Notes: generated by a model from the letters alone, not told the origin. Shown: positions 6,869-19,101, counted from the first letter of the stretch. The stretch is DNA of 64,000 bases from Burkholderiales bacterium (GCA_026399835.1 JAPLQE010000054.1:21041-85040), one strand, 5' to 3'. Numbers and translations: made by a program.

Positions 6869-7804
6869 TCAGCCCGGAGCGCCCGGACGCTGTGCGCCGC
6901 GCACGACGCTCATCGCTCCCGCGATCAGCGAGGACATGTCGGCAAGGTTGGCGGGCACGATCAGCGTGTTGCCCTGCTTCGCGATCTCGCCGAAGGCCTG
7001 GACGTACTGCTCGGCGACCCGCAGGTTCACCGCGTCCATGCCGCCCGGTCGCTGCACCGCGACCGCGATCCGCTCGAGCGCCGCGGCGGTCGCGGCTGCC
7101 ACCGCCGTGAGCGCGGCAGCCTGACCCTCGGCCCGGTTGATCTCGGCCTGCTTTTCGCCCTCCGAGCGCTGGATCGAGGCCTCGCGCTCGCCGGTGGCGA
7201 TGTTGATCTGTTCCTGCTTGCGCCCCTCGGAGGCCGCGATCAGCGCGCGCTTCTCGCGTTCCGCGGTGATCTGCGCCTGCATCGAGCGCAGGATCTCGTT
7301 GGGCGGCGTCAGGTCCTTGATCTCGTAGCGCAGCACCTTCACACCCCAGCTCATCGCCGCCTCGTCGAGCGAGGACACCACGCTGGCGTTGATGAAGTCG
7401 CGCTCCTCGAAGGTGCGGTCGAGCTCGAGCCGGCCGATCACGGAGCGCAGTGTCGTCTGCGACAGCTGCGTGATCGCGACGATGAAGTTCGACGAGCCGT
7501 AGGACGCGCGCATCGGGTCGGTCACCTGGAAGTACAGGACCCCGTCGACCGTCAGCTGCGTGTTGTCCTTGGTGATGCACACCTGGCTGGGGACATCCAT
7601 CGGGATCTCCTTCAGCAGGTGCTTGTAGGCCACCCGATCGATGAAGGGCACGACGAACGACAGGCCCGGCGACAGCGTGCGGTGGTACTTGCCCAGCCGC
7701 TCGACGATCCAGGCGTGCTGCTGCGGCACGACCTTGAGCGTCTGCACGACGAACACGACGGCTAGCACGAGCGCTACCGCCGCCACCACGCTGGTTCCGA
7801 TCAT
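6869..7804 (-). CDS. qmcA: SPFH/band 7 membrane protein (QmcA/paraslipin)
   Basis: A 311-residue stomatin-like protein. One N-terminal membrane helix (about 3-20) is followed by an SPFH domain ('VPQQHAWIVERLGKYHRTLSPGL' region, 'DGVLYFQVTDPMRA') and a long helical coiled coil rich in Ala/Glu/Gln (about 170-250, 'AEREKRALIAASEGRKQEQI'). A conserved tail follows, with 'YVQAFGEIAKQGNTLIVPAN'. Family members assemble into large membrane-anchored cages that organise membrane microdomains and modulate proteases such as FtsH. The nfeD partner lies 31 bases upstream in the same direction, the usual arrangement for this pair. Confidence 0.93.
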   Translation of the reverse strand: MIGTSVVAAVALVLAVVFVVQTLKVVPQQHAWIVERLGKYHRTLSPGLSFVVPFIDRVAYKHLLKEIPMDVPSQVCITKDNTQLTVDGVLYFQVTDPMRASYGSSNFIVAITQLSQTTLRSVIGRLELDRTFEERDFINASVVSSLDEAAMSWGVKVLRYEIKDLTPPNEILRSMQAQITAEREKRALIAASEGRKQEQINIATGEREASIQRSEGEKQAEINRAEGQAAALTAVAAATAAALERIAVAVQRPGGMDAVNLRVAEQYVQAFGEIAKQGNTLIVPANLADMSSLIAGAMSVVRGAQRPGAPG

Positions 7805-7835
7805 CGTTCCTCCGGGGCCGTCGTCGACGGCTGCA

Positions 7836-8261
7836 TCAGGGTCGGGCGAGGATCAGCCGGTTGCCGGCGACCTCGCGGATTCGGTATTCACCGGGCTCAG
7901 CGGGTTCGCCCGGCGCGAGTTCGACGTTCCACTGGGTGCCGCGGTACTGGACTCGGGCGCGCCCGTCGGCATCCCAGGCCTGCACCCGGACGCGTTCGCC
8001 GACGTCGGCGATGACGTCGGGATTGCGGCCCGCGGGCTCCGCGGCCGGTGCGCCGGCGCGCACTCGACGGGCCCAGGCGGCGCCCGCCACCGAGACCGCC
8101 GCCGCTGCCGTCAGCTGCACCCACATTGCCGCACCCAGTGCGGCGGCCAGTCCGCCCGCCGCGCAACCGATTGCGATCACGAGCAGATAGAACGTGCCGG
8201 ACATCAGCTCGAGGATGCCGATGCCGAGCGCGAGAACCCACCACCAGTACTGGATCGCCAT
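7836..8261 (-). CDS. NfeD family membrane protein
   Basis: A 141-residue short-type NfeD protein. Two or three hydrophobic segments ('YWWWVLALGIGILELMSG', then a stretch from about 24 to 70) precede a C-terminal OB-fold domain. The OB fold contains 'VGERVRVQAWDADGRARVQYRGTQWNVEL', split here across about residues 88-118. Family members sit beside SPFH proteins and bind them in the membrane. The gene precedes qmcA in what is very likely a two-gene operon. A serine-protease domain as in long NfeD proteins is absent. Confidence 0.9.
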   Translation of the reverse strand: MAIQYWWWVLALGIGILELMSGTFYLLVIAIGCAAGGLAAALGAAMWVQLTAAAAVSVAGAAWARRVRAGAPAAEPAGRNPDVIADVGERVRVQAWDADGRARVQYRGTQWNVELAPGEPAEPGEYRIREVAGNRLILARP

Positions 8262-8351
8262 CGTGCGTGCAGCATGACCTGCGTGCGGTCAACAGGTCAA
8301 CCTCCGGCCGCGTTGTACCGCGACGAGTCCTGCCGGCATCCCAGTCCTTCG

Positions 8352-8380
8352 TTGGCTTTCGATCGCGTTCCGGCTACGAT
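8352..8380 (+). promoter_or_regulatory. Sigma70-type promoter of the binding-protein gene
   Basis: TTGGCT (8352-8357), a 17-base spacer and TACGAT (8375-8380) lie about 85 bases before the ATG. A strong ribosome site AGGAGA (8451-8456) follows with 7 bases to the start codon. No competing hexamer pair was seen in the 200-base gap between nfeD and this gene. Confidence 0.5.
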
Positions 8381-8463
8381 TCGTGCCCAGCACGGAGCCG
8401 AGGGCTCCGTCGTACCCGATTGTCCGTACACGACACCCGCATCACCCTCCAGGAGAGACATCG

Positions 8464-9609
8464 ATGAATCTGCACCAGAAGGTCCTGAGCCTCGCAGTCG
8501 CCTCGGCATTCACCCTCGCCGCCGGCGTCGCCTCGGCCCAGACGGTCGTCAAGATCGGCCACGTGGGCCCGCTGACCGGTGGCATCGCCCACCTGGGCAA
8601 GGACAACGAGCTGGGCGCCAAGCTCGCCATCGAGGACCTGAACGCCAAGGGCATCAAGCTCGGCGGCCAGACCGTCAAGTTCGAGCTGCTCTCCGAGGAC
8701 GATGCGGCCGACCCGAAGCAGGGCACCGCGGCCGCGACCAAGCTGGTCGACGCGAAGGTCAACGGCGTGATCGGTCACCTGAACTCGGGCACCACGATCC
8801 CCGCCTCGAAGATCTACCACGACGCCGGCATCCCGCAGATCTCGCCGTCGGCGACCAATCCTAAGTACACGCTGCAGGGCTTCAAGTCGGCGTTCCGCGT
8901 CGTCGCCCATGACGGTCAGCTGGGCGGCACGCTCGGGCGCTACGCCGTCAAGGATGTCAAGGCCAAGAGCATCGCGATCATCGACGACCGCACGGCCTAC
9001 GGCCAGGGCGTCGCCGACGAGTTCCAGAAGGCCGTCAAGACCGCCGGCGGCAAGGTCGTCGGCCGCGAGTTCACCAACGACAAGGCCACCGACTTCAACG
9101 CCATCCTGACCAAGCTCAAGGGCGCGAAGCCGGACCTCGTGTTCTACGGCGGCATGGACGCGGTCGCGGGCCCGATGCTTCGCCAGATGAAGCAGCTCGG
9201 CATCAACGCCAAGTTCATGGGTGGCGACGGCATCTGCTCGAACGAGCTGATCAAGCTGGCCGGCGACGGCATGTCGGACGGCCAGGTGATCTGCGCCGAG
9301 GCCGGCGGCGTCACGAAGGACAAGGAGGCCGCGCTGGCCGCCTGGAAGACGCGCTTCAAGGAGAAGACCGGCGCGGACGTGCAGATCTACGCGCCGTACG
9401 TCTACGACGCGACGATGACGATGGTCGCCGCCATGCAGAAGGCGAACTCGGCCGAGCCGGCGAAGTACCTGCCCGAACTGGCGAAGATCACCTACGAGGG
9501 CGTGACCGGCAAGATCCAGTTCGACTCGAAGGGCGACGTCAAGGACGGCACGCTGACCCTGTACACGTACAAGGGCGGCAAGCGCGAGACGATGATGGTG
9601 GTCAAGTAA
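8464..9609 (+). CDS. Branched-chain amino-acid type ABC transporter substrate-binding protein
   Basis: A 381-residue periplasmic binding protein of the LivJ/LivK class (type 1 periplasmic fold). The signal peptide is clear: MNLHQK, a hydrophobic core, and cleavage after 'GVASA' near residue 25. The mature part starts 'QTVVKIGHVGPLTGGIAHLGKDN', with the usual 'NSGTTIPASKIYHDAGIPQISPSATNP' ligand-loop region (about 102-128) and the 'AYVYDA' segment late in the protein. The ATG is set by AGGAGA 7 bases upstream. It stands alone, with no permease or ATPase gene beside it and a terminator right after it, so its transporter must be encoded elsewhere. Leucine/isoleucine/valine is the default ligand, but other amides or amino acids are possible. 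Confidence 0.92.
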   Translation: MNLHQKVLSLAVASAFTLAAGVASAQTVVKIGHVGPLTGGIAHLGKDNELGAKLAIEDLNAKGIKLGGQTVKFELLSEDDAADPKQGTAAATKLVDAKVNGVIGHLNSGTTIPASKIYHDAGIPQISPSATNPKYTLQGFKSAFRVVAHDGQLGGTLGRYAVKDVKAKSIAIIDDRTAYGQGVADEFQKAVKTAGGKVVGREFTNDKATDFNAILTKLKGAKPDLVFYGGMDAVAGPMLRQMKQLGINAKFMGGDGICSNELIKLAGDGMSDGQVICAEAGGVTKDKEAALAAWKTRFKEKTGADVQIYAPYVYDATMTMVAAMQKANSAEPAKYLPELAKITYEGVTGKIQFDSKGDVKDGTLTLYTYKGGKRETMMVVK

Positions 9610-9620
9610 CATCGACCATC

Positions 9621-9682
9621 CGGGCCGGCTTCCTGCCGGCCCGAATCCCGGGGGCGCCGCGGGTCGGCGCCCCTTTTCTTTT
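9621..9682 (+). terminator. Double hairpin with T-run ending the binding-protein transcript
   Basis: First hairpin: CGGGCCGGC (9621-9629), loop TTCCT, GCCGGCCCG (9635-9643). Second: GGGGCGCCG (9651-9659), loop CGGGT, CGGCGCCCC (9665-9673), followed by TTTTCTTTT. The second is a textbook intrinsic terminator. Confidence 0.9.
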
Positions 9683-9717
9683 CGACCGGCATTTTCGACG
9701 ACGTCCGCGGAGGCGAC

Positions 9718-10449
9718 ATGGATCGACGGACCTCATCAGCACGTGCGTTCGGCGCGGCGCTGGCCGCGGCTGCGGCGATCGCGGGCTGCGCGCTGCCCGC
9801 TCCTGCTCCGACGACCGGTGCAGGCCTGCCCCCGCAGCAGCCGACCCAGCCGCCGCCGGCCCCTTCGGCGCCGCCGCCGAAGCTCGTCGGCTCGAGCTGG
9901 TACTGGCTCGGCACGCTGACCCCGGCCGGGCTGGTGGCACCCGCCGATCCTGGCGCATTCAACGTCGAGTTCCTCGACGGCGGACAGCTGGCCGCGCAGC
10001 TCGACTGCAACAGCGGCGGCGCCACCTGGACCCAATCGGGCGCGTCGCTGACCGTGGGGCCGGTGCGCAGCACGCGCAAGGCCTGTCCGCTGGCCTCCGA
10101 GGCGGACCGCTTCGGCCGCCAGCTCCCGCTGGTCCGCGCCGCGAAGCTCGCCAACGGGCTGCTCGAGCTGTCGCTCGGCGAGGCGGGCTCGATGGTGATG
10201 GCGCGTGATCCCGACTGGCGGCTGCGCAGCTTCGACTGCCCGAACGGCGTGGCCCCGCTACTCGTGGCCTTCGGGCGCGATCAGGCCGTGCTGCGCTGGC
10301 GCGGCGAGGCCTGGCAGATGAAGGCGCAGACGAGCGCCTCGGGCACCCGCTACAACGCCGGCAACGCGATCCTGTTCAGCAAGGGCAACGAGGCCTCGCT
10401 GGTCAACGAGGGCAAGCAGGTCGCAGGGCCGTGCACCGCGCGACGCTGA
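9718..10449 (+). CDS. Lipoprotein with META domain fused to MliC-type lysozyme-inhibitor domain
   Basis: A 243-residue predicted lipoprotein. The lipobox 'AIAGC' puts the lipidated cysteine at C24. A proline-rich linker (about 26-54) follows, then a META/HslJ-like domain (about 56-165: 'LVGSSWYWLG', 'VEFLDGGQLAAQLDCNSGG', 'STRKACP'). The C-terminal domain (about 172-243) looks like MliC/PliC: a Cys in 'SFDCPNG', the 'SASGTRYNAGN' motif, 'FSKGNEASLV' and a final Cys in 'AGPCTARR'. MliC proteins inhibit C-type lysozyme in the envelope, and META proteins are linked to stress. The gene is monocistronic between two terminator-like structures. Confidence 0.82.
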   Translation: MDRRTSSARAFGAALAAAAAIAGCALPAPAPTTGAGLPPQQPTQPPPAPSAPPPKLVGSSWYWLGTLTPAGLVAPADPGAFNVEFLDGGQLAAQLDCNSGGATWTQSGASLTVGPVRSTRKACPLASEADRFGRQLPLVRAAKLANGLLELSLGEAGSMVMARDPDWRLRSFDCPNGVAPLLVAFGRDQAVLRWRGEAWQMKAQTSASGTRYNAGNAILFSKGNEASLVNEGKQVAGPCTARR

Positions 10450-10519
10450 GCTGCCGCGCCCGTCGGACGCCCATCGGACCCGTGTCGGGCCCTGGCCGGG
10501 CGCGCCGTGCAGACCGTCA

Positions 10520-10549
10520 GACCCCGACCGGCGCGAGCCGGTCGGGGTC
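10520..10549. terminator. Strong 13-bp hairpin between two convergent genes
   Basis: GACCCCGACCGGC (10520-10532), loop GCGA, GCCGGTCGGGGTC (10537-10549) is a perfect inverted repeat between the 3' ends of the META/MliC gene and ppsA. It lacks a T-run on either side, so it may work as a bidirectional terminator or only as an mRNA-stabilising stem. Confidence 0.55.
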
Positions 10550-10557
10550 GGGCGGGC

Positions 10558-12963
<2,406 letters not shown>

Positions 12964-13199
12964 GGCGAAGTCCTGGAGGGTGGGAAACCGGTGGGCCGCG
13001 CGCCGGGCGAGGCGGCGCAGGCAGCGCTGTAGTCGGGCCGCTGGCGACGGGCGGCCAACGGCACGGCTGCAACACTCGGGGGGCTCCCGTCTCCCGGTTG
13101 GACGATTTTACTGTGCGCCCCAAGGCTCCGCCGAGGAAAATGCCCTGTCCAGGCGGTGGCGGATGCCGCGGCCGGCTCCCATCGCGCCCCGAGGTCCGC

Positions 13200-14030
13200 A
13201 TGCCCGAAGCCCGTCACCGTCACGCCGATCGCACCGTCTTCTTCGTGTCCGACGGCACCGGGATCACCGCCGAGACCTTCGGCCATTCGGTGCTGTCGCA
13301 GTTCGAGGGGCTCAAGGTGCGGCAGGTCCGCCTGCCGTTCATCGACAACCCGGAGAAGGCCGACGACGCGGTCACCCGGATCAACCACCAGGGGCTGATC
13401 GACGGCCGCCGCCCGATCGTCTTCAGCACGCTCGTCAACCCGGAGATCAACGAGATCGTGCGGACGGCGCAGGCGCTGTTCCTCGACCTGATCGCCACCT
13501 TCGTCGGGCCGCTGGAGACCGAGTTCGGCGTCAAGTCGACCCACACCATCGGACGGTTCCATGCGGTCGCCGAGTCCGACCGCTACAAGCAGCGGATCGA
13601 GGCGATCCACTACTCGATGGCCCACGACGACGGCCAGATGCACAAGGACCTGGAGCTGGCGGACGTGATCTTCGTCGGCGTCTCGCGCAGCGGCAAGACG
13701 CCGACCAGCCTCTACCTCGCCGTGCAGCACGGGATCAAGGCGGCGAACTACCCGCTGATCCCGGACGATTTCGAGCGCGGGCGGCTGCCCGACGTGCTGT
13801 ACCGCTACAAGGACAAGATGTTCGGGCTGACCATCTCGCCGGAGCGCCTCGCCGAAGTCCGCCACGAGCGCCGCCCGGGCAGTCGCTATGCCTCGCTCGA
13901 GACCTGTCGGATGGAGGTCAACGAGGCCGAGGCGATGATGAAGCGCGAAGGCATCCCGTGGCTGTCGACCACGACGCGCTCGATCGAGGAGATCGCGACG
14001 ACCGTGCTGACGCTGCTCGACCTGGAGTAG
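13200..14030 (+). CDS. ppsR: PEP synthase regulatory protein (kinase/pyrophosphorylase, DUF299)
   Basis: A bifunctional ADP-dependent kinase and phosphate-dependent pyrophosphorylase that inactivates and reactivates PpsA by modifying a threonine near the catalytic histidine. It has 276 residues against 277 in E. coli. The P-loop 'GVSRSGKT' is at 160-167. The N-terminus '[20 protein letters not shown]' is diagnostic. The frame is open further upstream to a GTG at 13098, but the ATG with GAGGT four bases before it (13191-13195) gives the family length. It is divergent from its target ppsA across 236 bases. Confidence 0.96.
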   Translation: MPEARHRHADRTVFFVSDGTGITAETFGHSVLSQFEGLKVRQVRLPFIDNPEKADDAVTRINHQGLIDGRRPIVFSTLVNPEINEIVRTAQALFLDLIATFVGPLETEFGVKSTHTIGRFHAVAESDRYKQRIEAIHYSMAHDDGQMHKDLELADVIFVGVSRSGKTPTSLYLAVQHGIKAANYPLIPDDFERGRLPDVLYRYKDKMFGLTISPERLAEVRHERRPGSRYASLETCRMEVNEAEAMMKREGIPWLSTTTRSIEEIATTVLTLLDLE

Positions 14031-14080
14031 CCGCCCTCGGTTGCATCCCTTCGGTTGGCTTCGGCCCGCTACAGCCGGCT

Positions 14081-14875
14081 TCAGCCCCGTACGGCACGCT
14101 GGCGGCGCTGCTCGAACAGGCAGACCGCGGCGGCTGCGGCGACGTTCATCGACTCCACGCCCTCGGCCTGCGGGATCCGTATCCAGCGAGCGACGTCGGC
14201 GCCGACCTCCTCGGACAGTCCCTCGCCCTCGTTGCCGAGCAGCCAGAGCGCCGGGGCGCGCAGGTCGGCCTCGAAGAGCGACTCGGCATGCTGCGCACGG
14301 GTGCCGATCGGTGCGACGCCCAGCCGCAGGCGCACCGCCGACCAGGGCACGGCCTCGTGGATCGACAGGTGGAAATGGGCGCCCATGCCGGCGCGCAGCA
14401 CCTTCGGCGACCAGCACCAGGCGGTGCCGGGCGCGGTGAGCACGGTGTGCACACCGGCGGCCGCGCAGCTGCGCAGCAGCGTGCCGACATTGCCCGGGTC
14501 CTGCACCCGGTCGAGATAGACCGCGTCGGCATCGATCGAGGCCGGCAGAACGGGCTGCGGCGTGTCGACGACGAAGACGAGCCCCACGCCGTGCTGCAAG
14601 GTCGAGACCGCGTCGAAGAGCTCGCCCGCGAGCACGGTCGGCGATACGCCGTGCCGCGCGAGCAGCACCGAGACCTCGGGATGGGCGAGGCCCGCCTCGG
14701 TCGCGACCGCGGTCCGCGGCGCGCCGTGGCCCTGCAGCCAGGCCTCGCACAGGTGGATGCCCTCGAGCACGGAGCGGCCCTGGCGGCGGCGCTCGCGGGC
14801 AGAGTGCGCGAGCTCCGCCAGCTCGCGGAACAGCGCGTTGTCGCGCGAGGTGATCCGGCGTGCGGGCGCGGTCAT
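14081..14875 (-). CDS. TrmH/SpoU-family RNA 2'-O-methyltransferase
   Basis: A 264-residue SPOUT methyltransferase. An N-terminal substrate-binding domain ('[20 protein letters not shown]', '[14 protein letters not shown]') precedes the knot domain. The knot domain has motif 1 '[20 protein letters not shown]', motif 2 '[12 protein letters not shown]' and motif 3 '[18 protein letters not shown]'. It should methylate a ribose in rRNA or tRNA, and RlmB/TsnR-like 23S rRNA activity is most likely. The exact base cannot be told. The ATG overlaps the rnhB stop by 4 bases. A longer frame upstream lies inside rnhB and was not used. It ends the long envelope operon. Confidence 0.9.
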   Translation of the reverse strand: MTAPARRITSRDNALFRELAELAHSARERRRQGRSVLEGIHLCEAWLQGHGAPRTAVATEAGLAHPEVSVLLARHGVSPTVLAGELFDAVSTLQHGVGLVFVVDTPQPVLPASIDADAVYLDRVQDPGNVGTLLRSCAAAGVHTVLTAPGTAWCWSPKVLRAGMGAHFHLSIHEAVPWSAVRLRLGVAPIGTRAQHAESLFEADLRAPALWLLGNEGEGLSEEVGADVARWIRIPQAEGVESMNVAAAAAVCLFEQRRQRAVRG

Positions 14876-15504
14876 CGCGGCGTTCCCGCGGCCATCGCCG
14901 CGCGCACCGGCGCGAAGCTGCGACGGTGCGCGTCGCACGGGCCCAGGCTGTGCAGCAGCGCGAGGTGCGCCGCGGTCGGATAGCCCTTGTGGCGGTCGAA
15001 GCCGTAGGCCGGATGGAGCGCGTGCAGCCGTTGCAGGTCGGCGTCGCGCTCGGTCTTGGCGAGGATCGATGCGGCCGAGATGCACGGCTCGATCGCATCG
15101 CCCCCCACGATCAGCTCGATGCCGCAGTCGAGCGTGGGCGGCTGGTTGCCGTCGACGCGGGCGAGCGTCGGCGCCACCGGCAGCGCGGCGACCGCACGCC
15201 GCATCGCCAGCAGCGAGGCGCGCAGGATGTTGAGACGGTCGATCTCCTCGACGCTGGCGCGCGCCACCGCCCAGCCGAGTGCACGCTCGCGGATCGCCCG
15301 GGCGAGCGCGTCGCGCTGTCCAGCACTGAGTCGCTTGCTGTCGCGAAGGCCATGGATCGGGCGGTCCGGGTCGAGGATCACCGCGGCGGCCACGACCGGC
15401 CCCGCCAGCGGCCCGCGGCCGGCCTCGTCCACGCCGCAGACGATGCGGGTGTCATGGGCGAGCGCGAGCGCTCCCTGCCCGCCGGCGGCCGTGCGCCCGC
15501 TCAT
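14872..15504 (-). CDS. rnhB: Ribonuclease HII
   Basis: A 210-residue RNase that removes ribonucleotides from DNA and RNA-DNA hybrids. It has the active-site block '[14 protein letters not shown]' with D26/E27, a further Asp in 'ARVDGNQ', '[15 protein letters not shown]' and the C-terminal '[14 protein letters not shown]' motif. Length is normal for the family. The start overlaps the lpxB stop and the end overlaps the methyltransferase start, each by 4 bases. Confidence 0.96.
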   Translation of the reverse strand: MSGRTAAGGQGALALAHDTRIVCGVDEAGRGPLAGPVVAAAVILDPDRPIHGLRDSKRLSAGQRDALARAIRERALGWAVARASVEEIDRLNILRASLLAMRRAVAALPVAPTLARVDGNQPPTLDCGIELIVGGDAIEPCISAASILAKTERDADLQRLHALHPAYGFDRHKGYPTAAHLALLHSLGPCDAHRRSFAPVRAAMAAGTPR

Positions 15505-16700
15505 CGCGACAGCATCCGCCCGACGGGGCGCATCTCGAGCAAGGCCTCGGCCGCACGTTGCGCGCAGTCACGGCGCAGGGTCTCGTGCAGCCCGGCGAAG
15601 CGCTCGGCCAGGCGCGCGGCCAGCAGCGGGTCATCGAGCTGCGCGAGCAGCGCCGCGCCCATCGCCTCGGGCGTGGCGCCGTCCTGGATGAACTCGGGCA
15701 CGACCGTCTCGTTGCACAGGATGTTCGGCAGCCCGATCCACGGCAGGTAGCCCATGCGTCGCATGATCCGGTAGCTCAGCCAGGCCATGCGGTAGGCGAT
15801 CACCATCGGACGCCGGTACAGCGCCACCTCGAGCGTGGCCGTGCCGCTGGCGACCAGCACCGCGTCGGCGGCCGCCATCGCGTCGTGCGAGTGCCCCATC
15901 ACCAGGCGCACGTCGGCCCCGTCGGGCAGGTCGGCCGATGCCAGCATCGCACGCAGCCGGCCGTAGATCGTCTCGGTTGCGGCGGGAACGGCGAAGACCA
16001 GGTCCGGCCGGCGGCGCGCGAGCCAGCCGATGGTCGCGATGAAGGCCGGTGCGATGTAGGTGATCTCGCCGCCGCGGCTGCCGGGCAGCACCGCGACGAC
16101 CTGCCCCCGCTCGGGCAGCCCGAGCGCGCGCCGGGCGCCCGCCGCATCGGCCTGCATCGGGATCGCGTCGGCCAGGGGGTGCCCGACGTAGGTCGCCGGC
16201 ACGCCGGCATCGTCGTAGAGCTTCTGCTCGAAGGGGAAGACCAGCAGCATCCGGTCGACCGACCGGCGGATCTTCTCGATCCGCTTGCCGCGCCAGGCCC
16301 AGATCGAAGGCCCGATGAAGTGCGCGACGCGCACCCCCGATTCGCGCAGGCGGCGCTCCAGATCGAGGTTGAAGTCGGGCGCGTCGACGCCGACGAACAC
16401 GTCCGGATGCCAGGCGGCCATCCGGTCATGCAGCCGCGAGCGGATCGCGCGCAGCGCCGGGTATTCGCGCAGCACCTCGGCATAGCCCCGGACCGCGAGC
16501 CGCTCCGACGGCCACCAGGCGTCGAAGCCGCGCGCCGTCATCGCCGGCCCGCCGATGCCGCCCGCCTGCAGTCCCGACGGGCCGCCCAGGCGCGACTGCA
16601 GCCCGTCGAGCACCGCCGAGGCGAGCAGGTCGCCCGAGGTCTCGCCCGCGACCATGCCGACCCGCATCGGGGAGGTCTCTACGGGCGGCAGGCTCGACAC
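15501..16700 (-). CDS. lpxB: Lipid-A-disaccharide synthase
   Basis: A membrane-associated glycosyltransferase (GT19) that joins UDP-2,3-diacylglucosamine and lipid X into the lipid A disaccharide. It has 399 residues as given. It shows '[15 protein letters not shown]', '[19 protein letters not shown]', '[17 protein letters not shown]', '[10 protein letters not shown]' and '[11 protein letters not shown]', all family blocks. The GTG at 16700, 14 bases after the lpxA stop, gives 18 residues before 'AGETSGD'. An ATG 11 codons further in (16667) is also possible, and no clear ribosome site decides. The previous step is LpxH and the next LpxK, neither of which is in the window. Confidence 0.96.
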   Translation of the reverse strand: MSSLPPVETSPMRVGMVAGETSGDLLASAVLDGLQSRLGGPSGLQAGGIGGPAMTARGFDAWWPSERLAVRGYAEVLREYPALRAIRSRLHDRMAAWHPDVFVGVDAPDFNLDLERRLRESGVRVAHFIGPSIWAWRGKRIEKIRRSVDRMLLVFPFEQKLYDDAGVPATYVGHPLADAIPMQADAAGARRALGLPERGQVVAVLPGSRGGEITYIAPAFIATIGWLARRRPDLVFAVPAATETIYGRLRAMLASADLPDGADVRLVMGHSHDAMAAADAVLVASGTATLEVALYRRPMVIAYRMAWLSYRIMRRMGYLPWIGLPNILCNETVVPEFIQDGATPEAMGAALLAQLDDPLLAARLAERFAGLHETLRRDCAQRAAEALLEMRPVGRMLSR

Positions 16701-16714
16701 GACCCGCGGTCCGC

Positions 16715-17545
16715 TCAGCGGACGATGCCGCGCTCAACGCGTGCGAGAAAGCCGGTCAGGAGTCGCAGCGCATCGGGTGCGGCGAGCGCGGTCGGCGGCA
16801 GGGCCGTGCCGGGCGCGGCCTGCGTGCCCAGCTCGGCGAGATCGGCCTCGAGCCGCTCGCGCGCCTGCGCGAGCGTGAGTTCCGAGCGGTACAGGGTCCG
16901 GTAGGCCCGCCGCAGCATCGCCACGGTGTCCGGCTCGAAGCCGCGACGCTTGAGGCCTTCGGTGTTCAGCCCGTGCGGTGCAGACGGGTTGCCGGTGGCC
17001 AGCACGTACGGCGGCACGTCATGCAGCAGGATGGTCCCGGTGCCGGTCATCGCGTGGGCACCCACCTTGCAGAACTGGTGGACCTGCGTGCAGCCGCCGA
17101 GGATCACGTAGTCGCCGAGCTCGACGTGGCCGCCGAGGTTGGTGGTGTTCGCGAGGATGGTGTGCGAGCCCACCCGGCAGTCGTGGGCGATGTGCACGTA
17201 GGCCATCACCCAGTTGTCGTCGCCGATCCGGGTGACGCCGGTGTCCTGGATCGTGCCGCGATTGACCGTCACGCACTCGCGGAAGGTGTTGCCGTCACCG
17301 ATCTCGAGCGTGGTCGGCTCGCCGCGGTACTTCTTGTCCTGCGGGGGTCCGCCGATCGTGGCATGCGGATGCACGACATTGCGGCGTCCGAGGGTGGTCG
17401 GCCCCTCGATCGTCGCATGTGCGTGGATGCGCGTGCCCGCGCCGATCCGCACGCCGGCGCCCACGACGGCGAACGGACCGACCTCGACGTCGTCGTCGAG
17501 CTCGGCCCCCGGATCCACGACCGCGCTGGGATGGATGCGCGCCAT
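16715..17545 (-). CDS. lpxA: UDP-N-acetylglucosamine acyltransferase
   Basis: The first enzyme of lipid A synthesis, which moves a 3-hydroxyacyl chain from ACP to the 3-OH of UDP-GlcNAc. It has 276 residues made of hexapeptide repeats forming a left-handed beta helix, with 'MAYVHIAHDC' containing the catalytic His region. The conserved 'TVNRGT', 'GGCTQVHQFCKVG' and 'GLNTEGLKRRGF' blocks precede the helical tail. The ATG (MARIHPSA) sits two bases after the fabZ stop. A longer open frame runs back through fabZ and is not coding in that part. Confidence 0.97.
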   Translation of the reverse strand: MARIHPSAVVDPGAELDDDVEVGPFAVVGAGVRIGAGTRIHAHATIEGPTTLGRRNVVHPHATIGGPPQDKKYRGEPTTLEIGDGNTFRECVTVNRGTIQDTGVTRIGDDNWVMAYVHIAHDCRVGSHTILANTTNLGGHVELGDYVILGGCTQVHQFCKVGAHAMTGTGTILLHDVPPYVLATGNPSAPHGLNTEGLKRRGFEPDTVAMLRRAYRTLYRSELTLAQARERLEADLAELGTQAAPGTALPPTALAAPDALRLLTGFLARVERGIVR

Positions 17546-17547
17546 GC

Positions 17548-18030
17548 TCACTCGCCCGTCGGCCGAGCGGCGGCTGTGGTCGGCGGCGCCACGTCGCGAA
17601 GCGTGCACATCAGCTCGGCCTCGGCGGCGACCTGCCCGTCGACGGTGGCCACGCCGCGGAACTTGGAGATCGACTTCGCGAACCGCATGATCTCCACCTC
17701 CAGACGCAGCTGGTCGCCGGGGCCGACCGGGCGCTTGAAGCGCGCCCCGTCGATGCCGACGAAGTAGAACACCGAGCTCGCGTCGGACTTGCGTCCGAGC
17801 GTCTCGAACGACAGCACGCCCGCGGCTTGCGCGAGCGCCTCGATCATCAGCACGCCCGGCATCACCGGGATGTGCGGGAAATGCCCGACGAAGTAAGGCT
17901 CGTTGATCGTCACGTTCTTGATCGCAACGATGCGCTTGCCCGGCTCGAGCTCGAGGACCCGGTCGATCAGCAGGAACGGGTAGCGGTGCGGCAGGTATTC
18001 GAGGATGCCGCGGATGTCGATGGTGGTCAT
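17548..18030 (-). CDS. fabZ: 3-hydroxyacyl-ACP dehydratase FabZ
   Basis: A 160-residue hotdog-fold dehydratase of fatty acid elongation, which competes with LpxA for 3-hydroxyacyl-ACP. The catalytic pair is H50 ('[14 protein letters not shown]') and E64 ('LMIEALAQ'). '[13 protein letters not shown]' at 13-25 is diagnostic. It starts 3 bases inside the end of lpxD (4-base overlap) and is followed two bases later by lpxA, so the ratio of the two enzymes competing for the same acyl-ACP is set in one transcript. Confidence 0.97.
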   Translation of the reverse strand: MTTIDIRGILEYLPHRYPFLLIDRVLELEPGKRIVAIKNVTINEPYFVGHFPHIPVMPGVLMIEALAQAAGVLSFETLGRKSDASSVFYFVGIDGARFKRPVGPGDQLRLEVEIMRFAKSISKFRGVATVDGQVAAEAELMCTLRDVAPPTTAAARPTGE

Positions 18031-19094
18031 TCAGGGTCCTTGGGCGGCTCGCCGGCACGGGCTTCGAGGCCGCGCAGGCGCTGCCTCAGCCGGGGCAGCT
18101 GCTTGAGTGTCGCCGCGGTCCGCTCCCACTGCACGTGGGACTGGAGCGGCCATGCGCCGGTGTAGAAGCCGGGTTCGTCGACGCTACGCTCGACCAGCGA
18201 GAAGCCGCCGATGATCGCACCGTCGCAGATCTCGATGTGTCCGGAGACGCCCACCCCGCCGCCGATCATGCAGCGCGCGCCGATCGTGGCACTGCCGGCG
18301 ATGCCGACACAGCCGGCGATCACGGTCTGTGCGCCGATCCTCACGTTGTGGCCGACCTGCACGAGGTTGTCGATCTTCACGCCATCGCCGATCTCGGTGT
18401 CGTCGAGCGCGCCGCGGTCGATCGCGCAGTTCGCGCCGATCTCGACGTCGTCGCCGATGTGTACCGAACCGAGCTGGGCGATCTTGACGAAGCCCTCGCG
18501 GGACGGGGCGAAGCCGAAGCCGTCGGCACCGATCACGGTGCCGGCATGGACGATCGCGCGCGCGCCGAGCCTCACGCCCGGGTAGAGGACGACGTTCGGA
18601 TGCAGGATCGAGTCCGGGCCGACCGAGGCGCCCTCGCCGATCGCGCAGCCGGCGCCGATGCGGCAGCCCTCGCCGATGCGTGCGCCGGCGGCGATCGTGG
18701 CCCCGGGTCCGACGCCCACGCCCGCGCCGAGTCGTGCCGCGACATCGACCCGGGCGAGCGGATCGATCGCGGCGGCCGCCCGGGGCGGCGCCAGCAGCGA
18801 CTCGAACCACTGCGACAGCGTCGCGTAGCCGACATACGGGTCGGCGACGATGATCCTCACCGCGTCCGCGGGCGCCTCCGCCTGCAGGGCTGCCGAGACG
18901 ATCAGTGCGCCGGCGCCGCTGTCGCGGGCCGCCTGCGCATGCCGGCGGCCCGAGAGAAACGACACCGCATCGGCGCCGGCCGACTCCAGCGACGCGAGCC
19001 GGGCGATGCGCCGCGCGCCGTTACCGTGCACCGTGCCGCCGATGCGCTCGGCGATCGCGTCGACGGAGACCGGAACGGGCAGCGCTCGGTGCAC
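18027..19094 (-). CDS. lpxD: UDP-3-O-(3-hydroxyacyl)glucosamine N-acyltransferase
   Basis: The third lipid A enzyme, which adds the N-linked 3-hydroxyacyl chain. It has 355 residues with a GTG start 7 bases after skp. The N-terminal uridine-binding domain ('[20 protein letters not shown]') precedes a long hexapeptide-repeat beta helix ('[19 protein letters not shown]', 'QVGHNVRIG'), in which the catalytic His is in the 'QVGHN' turn. A C-terminal helix ends '[15 protein letters not shown]'. The arrangement skp-lpxD-fabZ-lpxA-lpxB is the standard one. Confidence 0.97.
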   Translation of the reverse strand: MHRALPVPVSVDAIAERIGGTVHGNGARRIARLASLESAGADAVSFLSGRRHAQAARDSGAGALIVSAALQAEAPADAVRIIVADPYVGYATLSQWFESLLAPPRAAAAIDPLARVDVAARLGAGVGVGPGATIAAGARIGEGCRIGAGCAIGEGASVGPDSILHPNVVLYPGVRLGARAIVHAGTVIGADGFGFAPSREGFVKIAQLGSVHIGDDVEIGANCAIDRGALDDTEIGDGVKIDNLVQVGHNVRIGAQTVIAGCVGIAGSATIGARCMIGGGVGVSGHIEICDGAIIGGFSLVERSVDEPGFYTGAWPLQSHVQWERTAATLKQLPRLRQRLRGLEARAGEPPKDPE

Positions 19095-19101
19095 GGGCGC
19101 C

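Noticed and set aside
13098..13199. N-terminal extension of ppsR
   Set aside because: The extension is Pro/Gly/Arg-rich and unlike the family. The later ATG has a ribosome site and gives 276 residues, the usual length.
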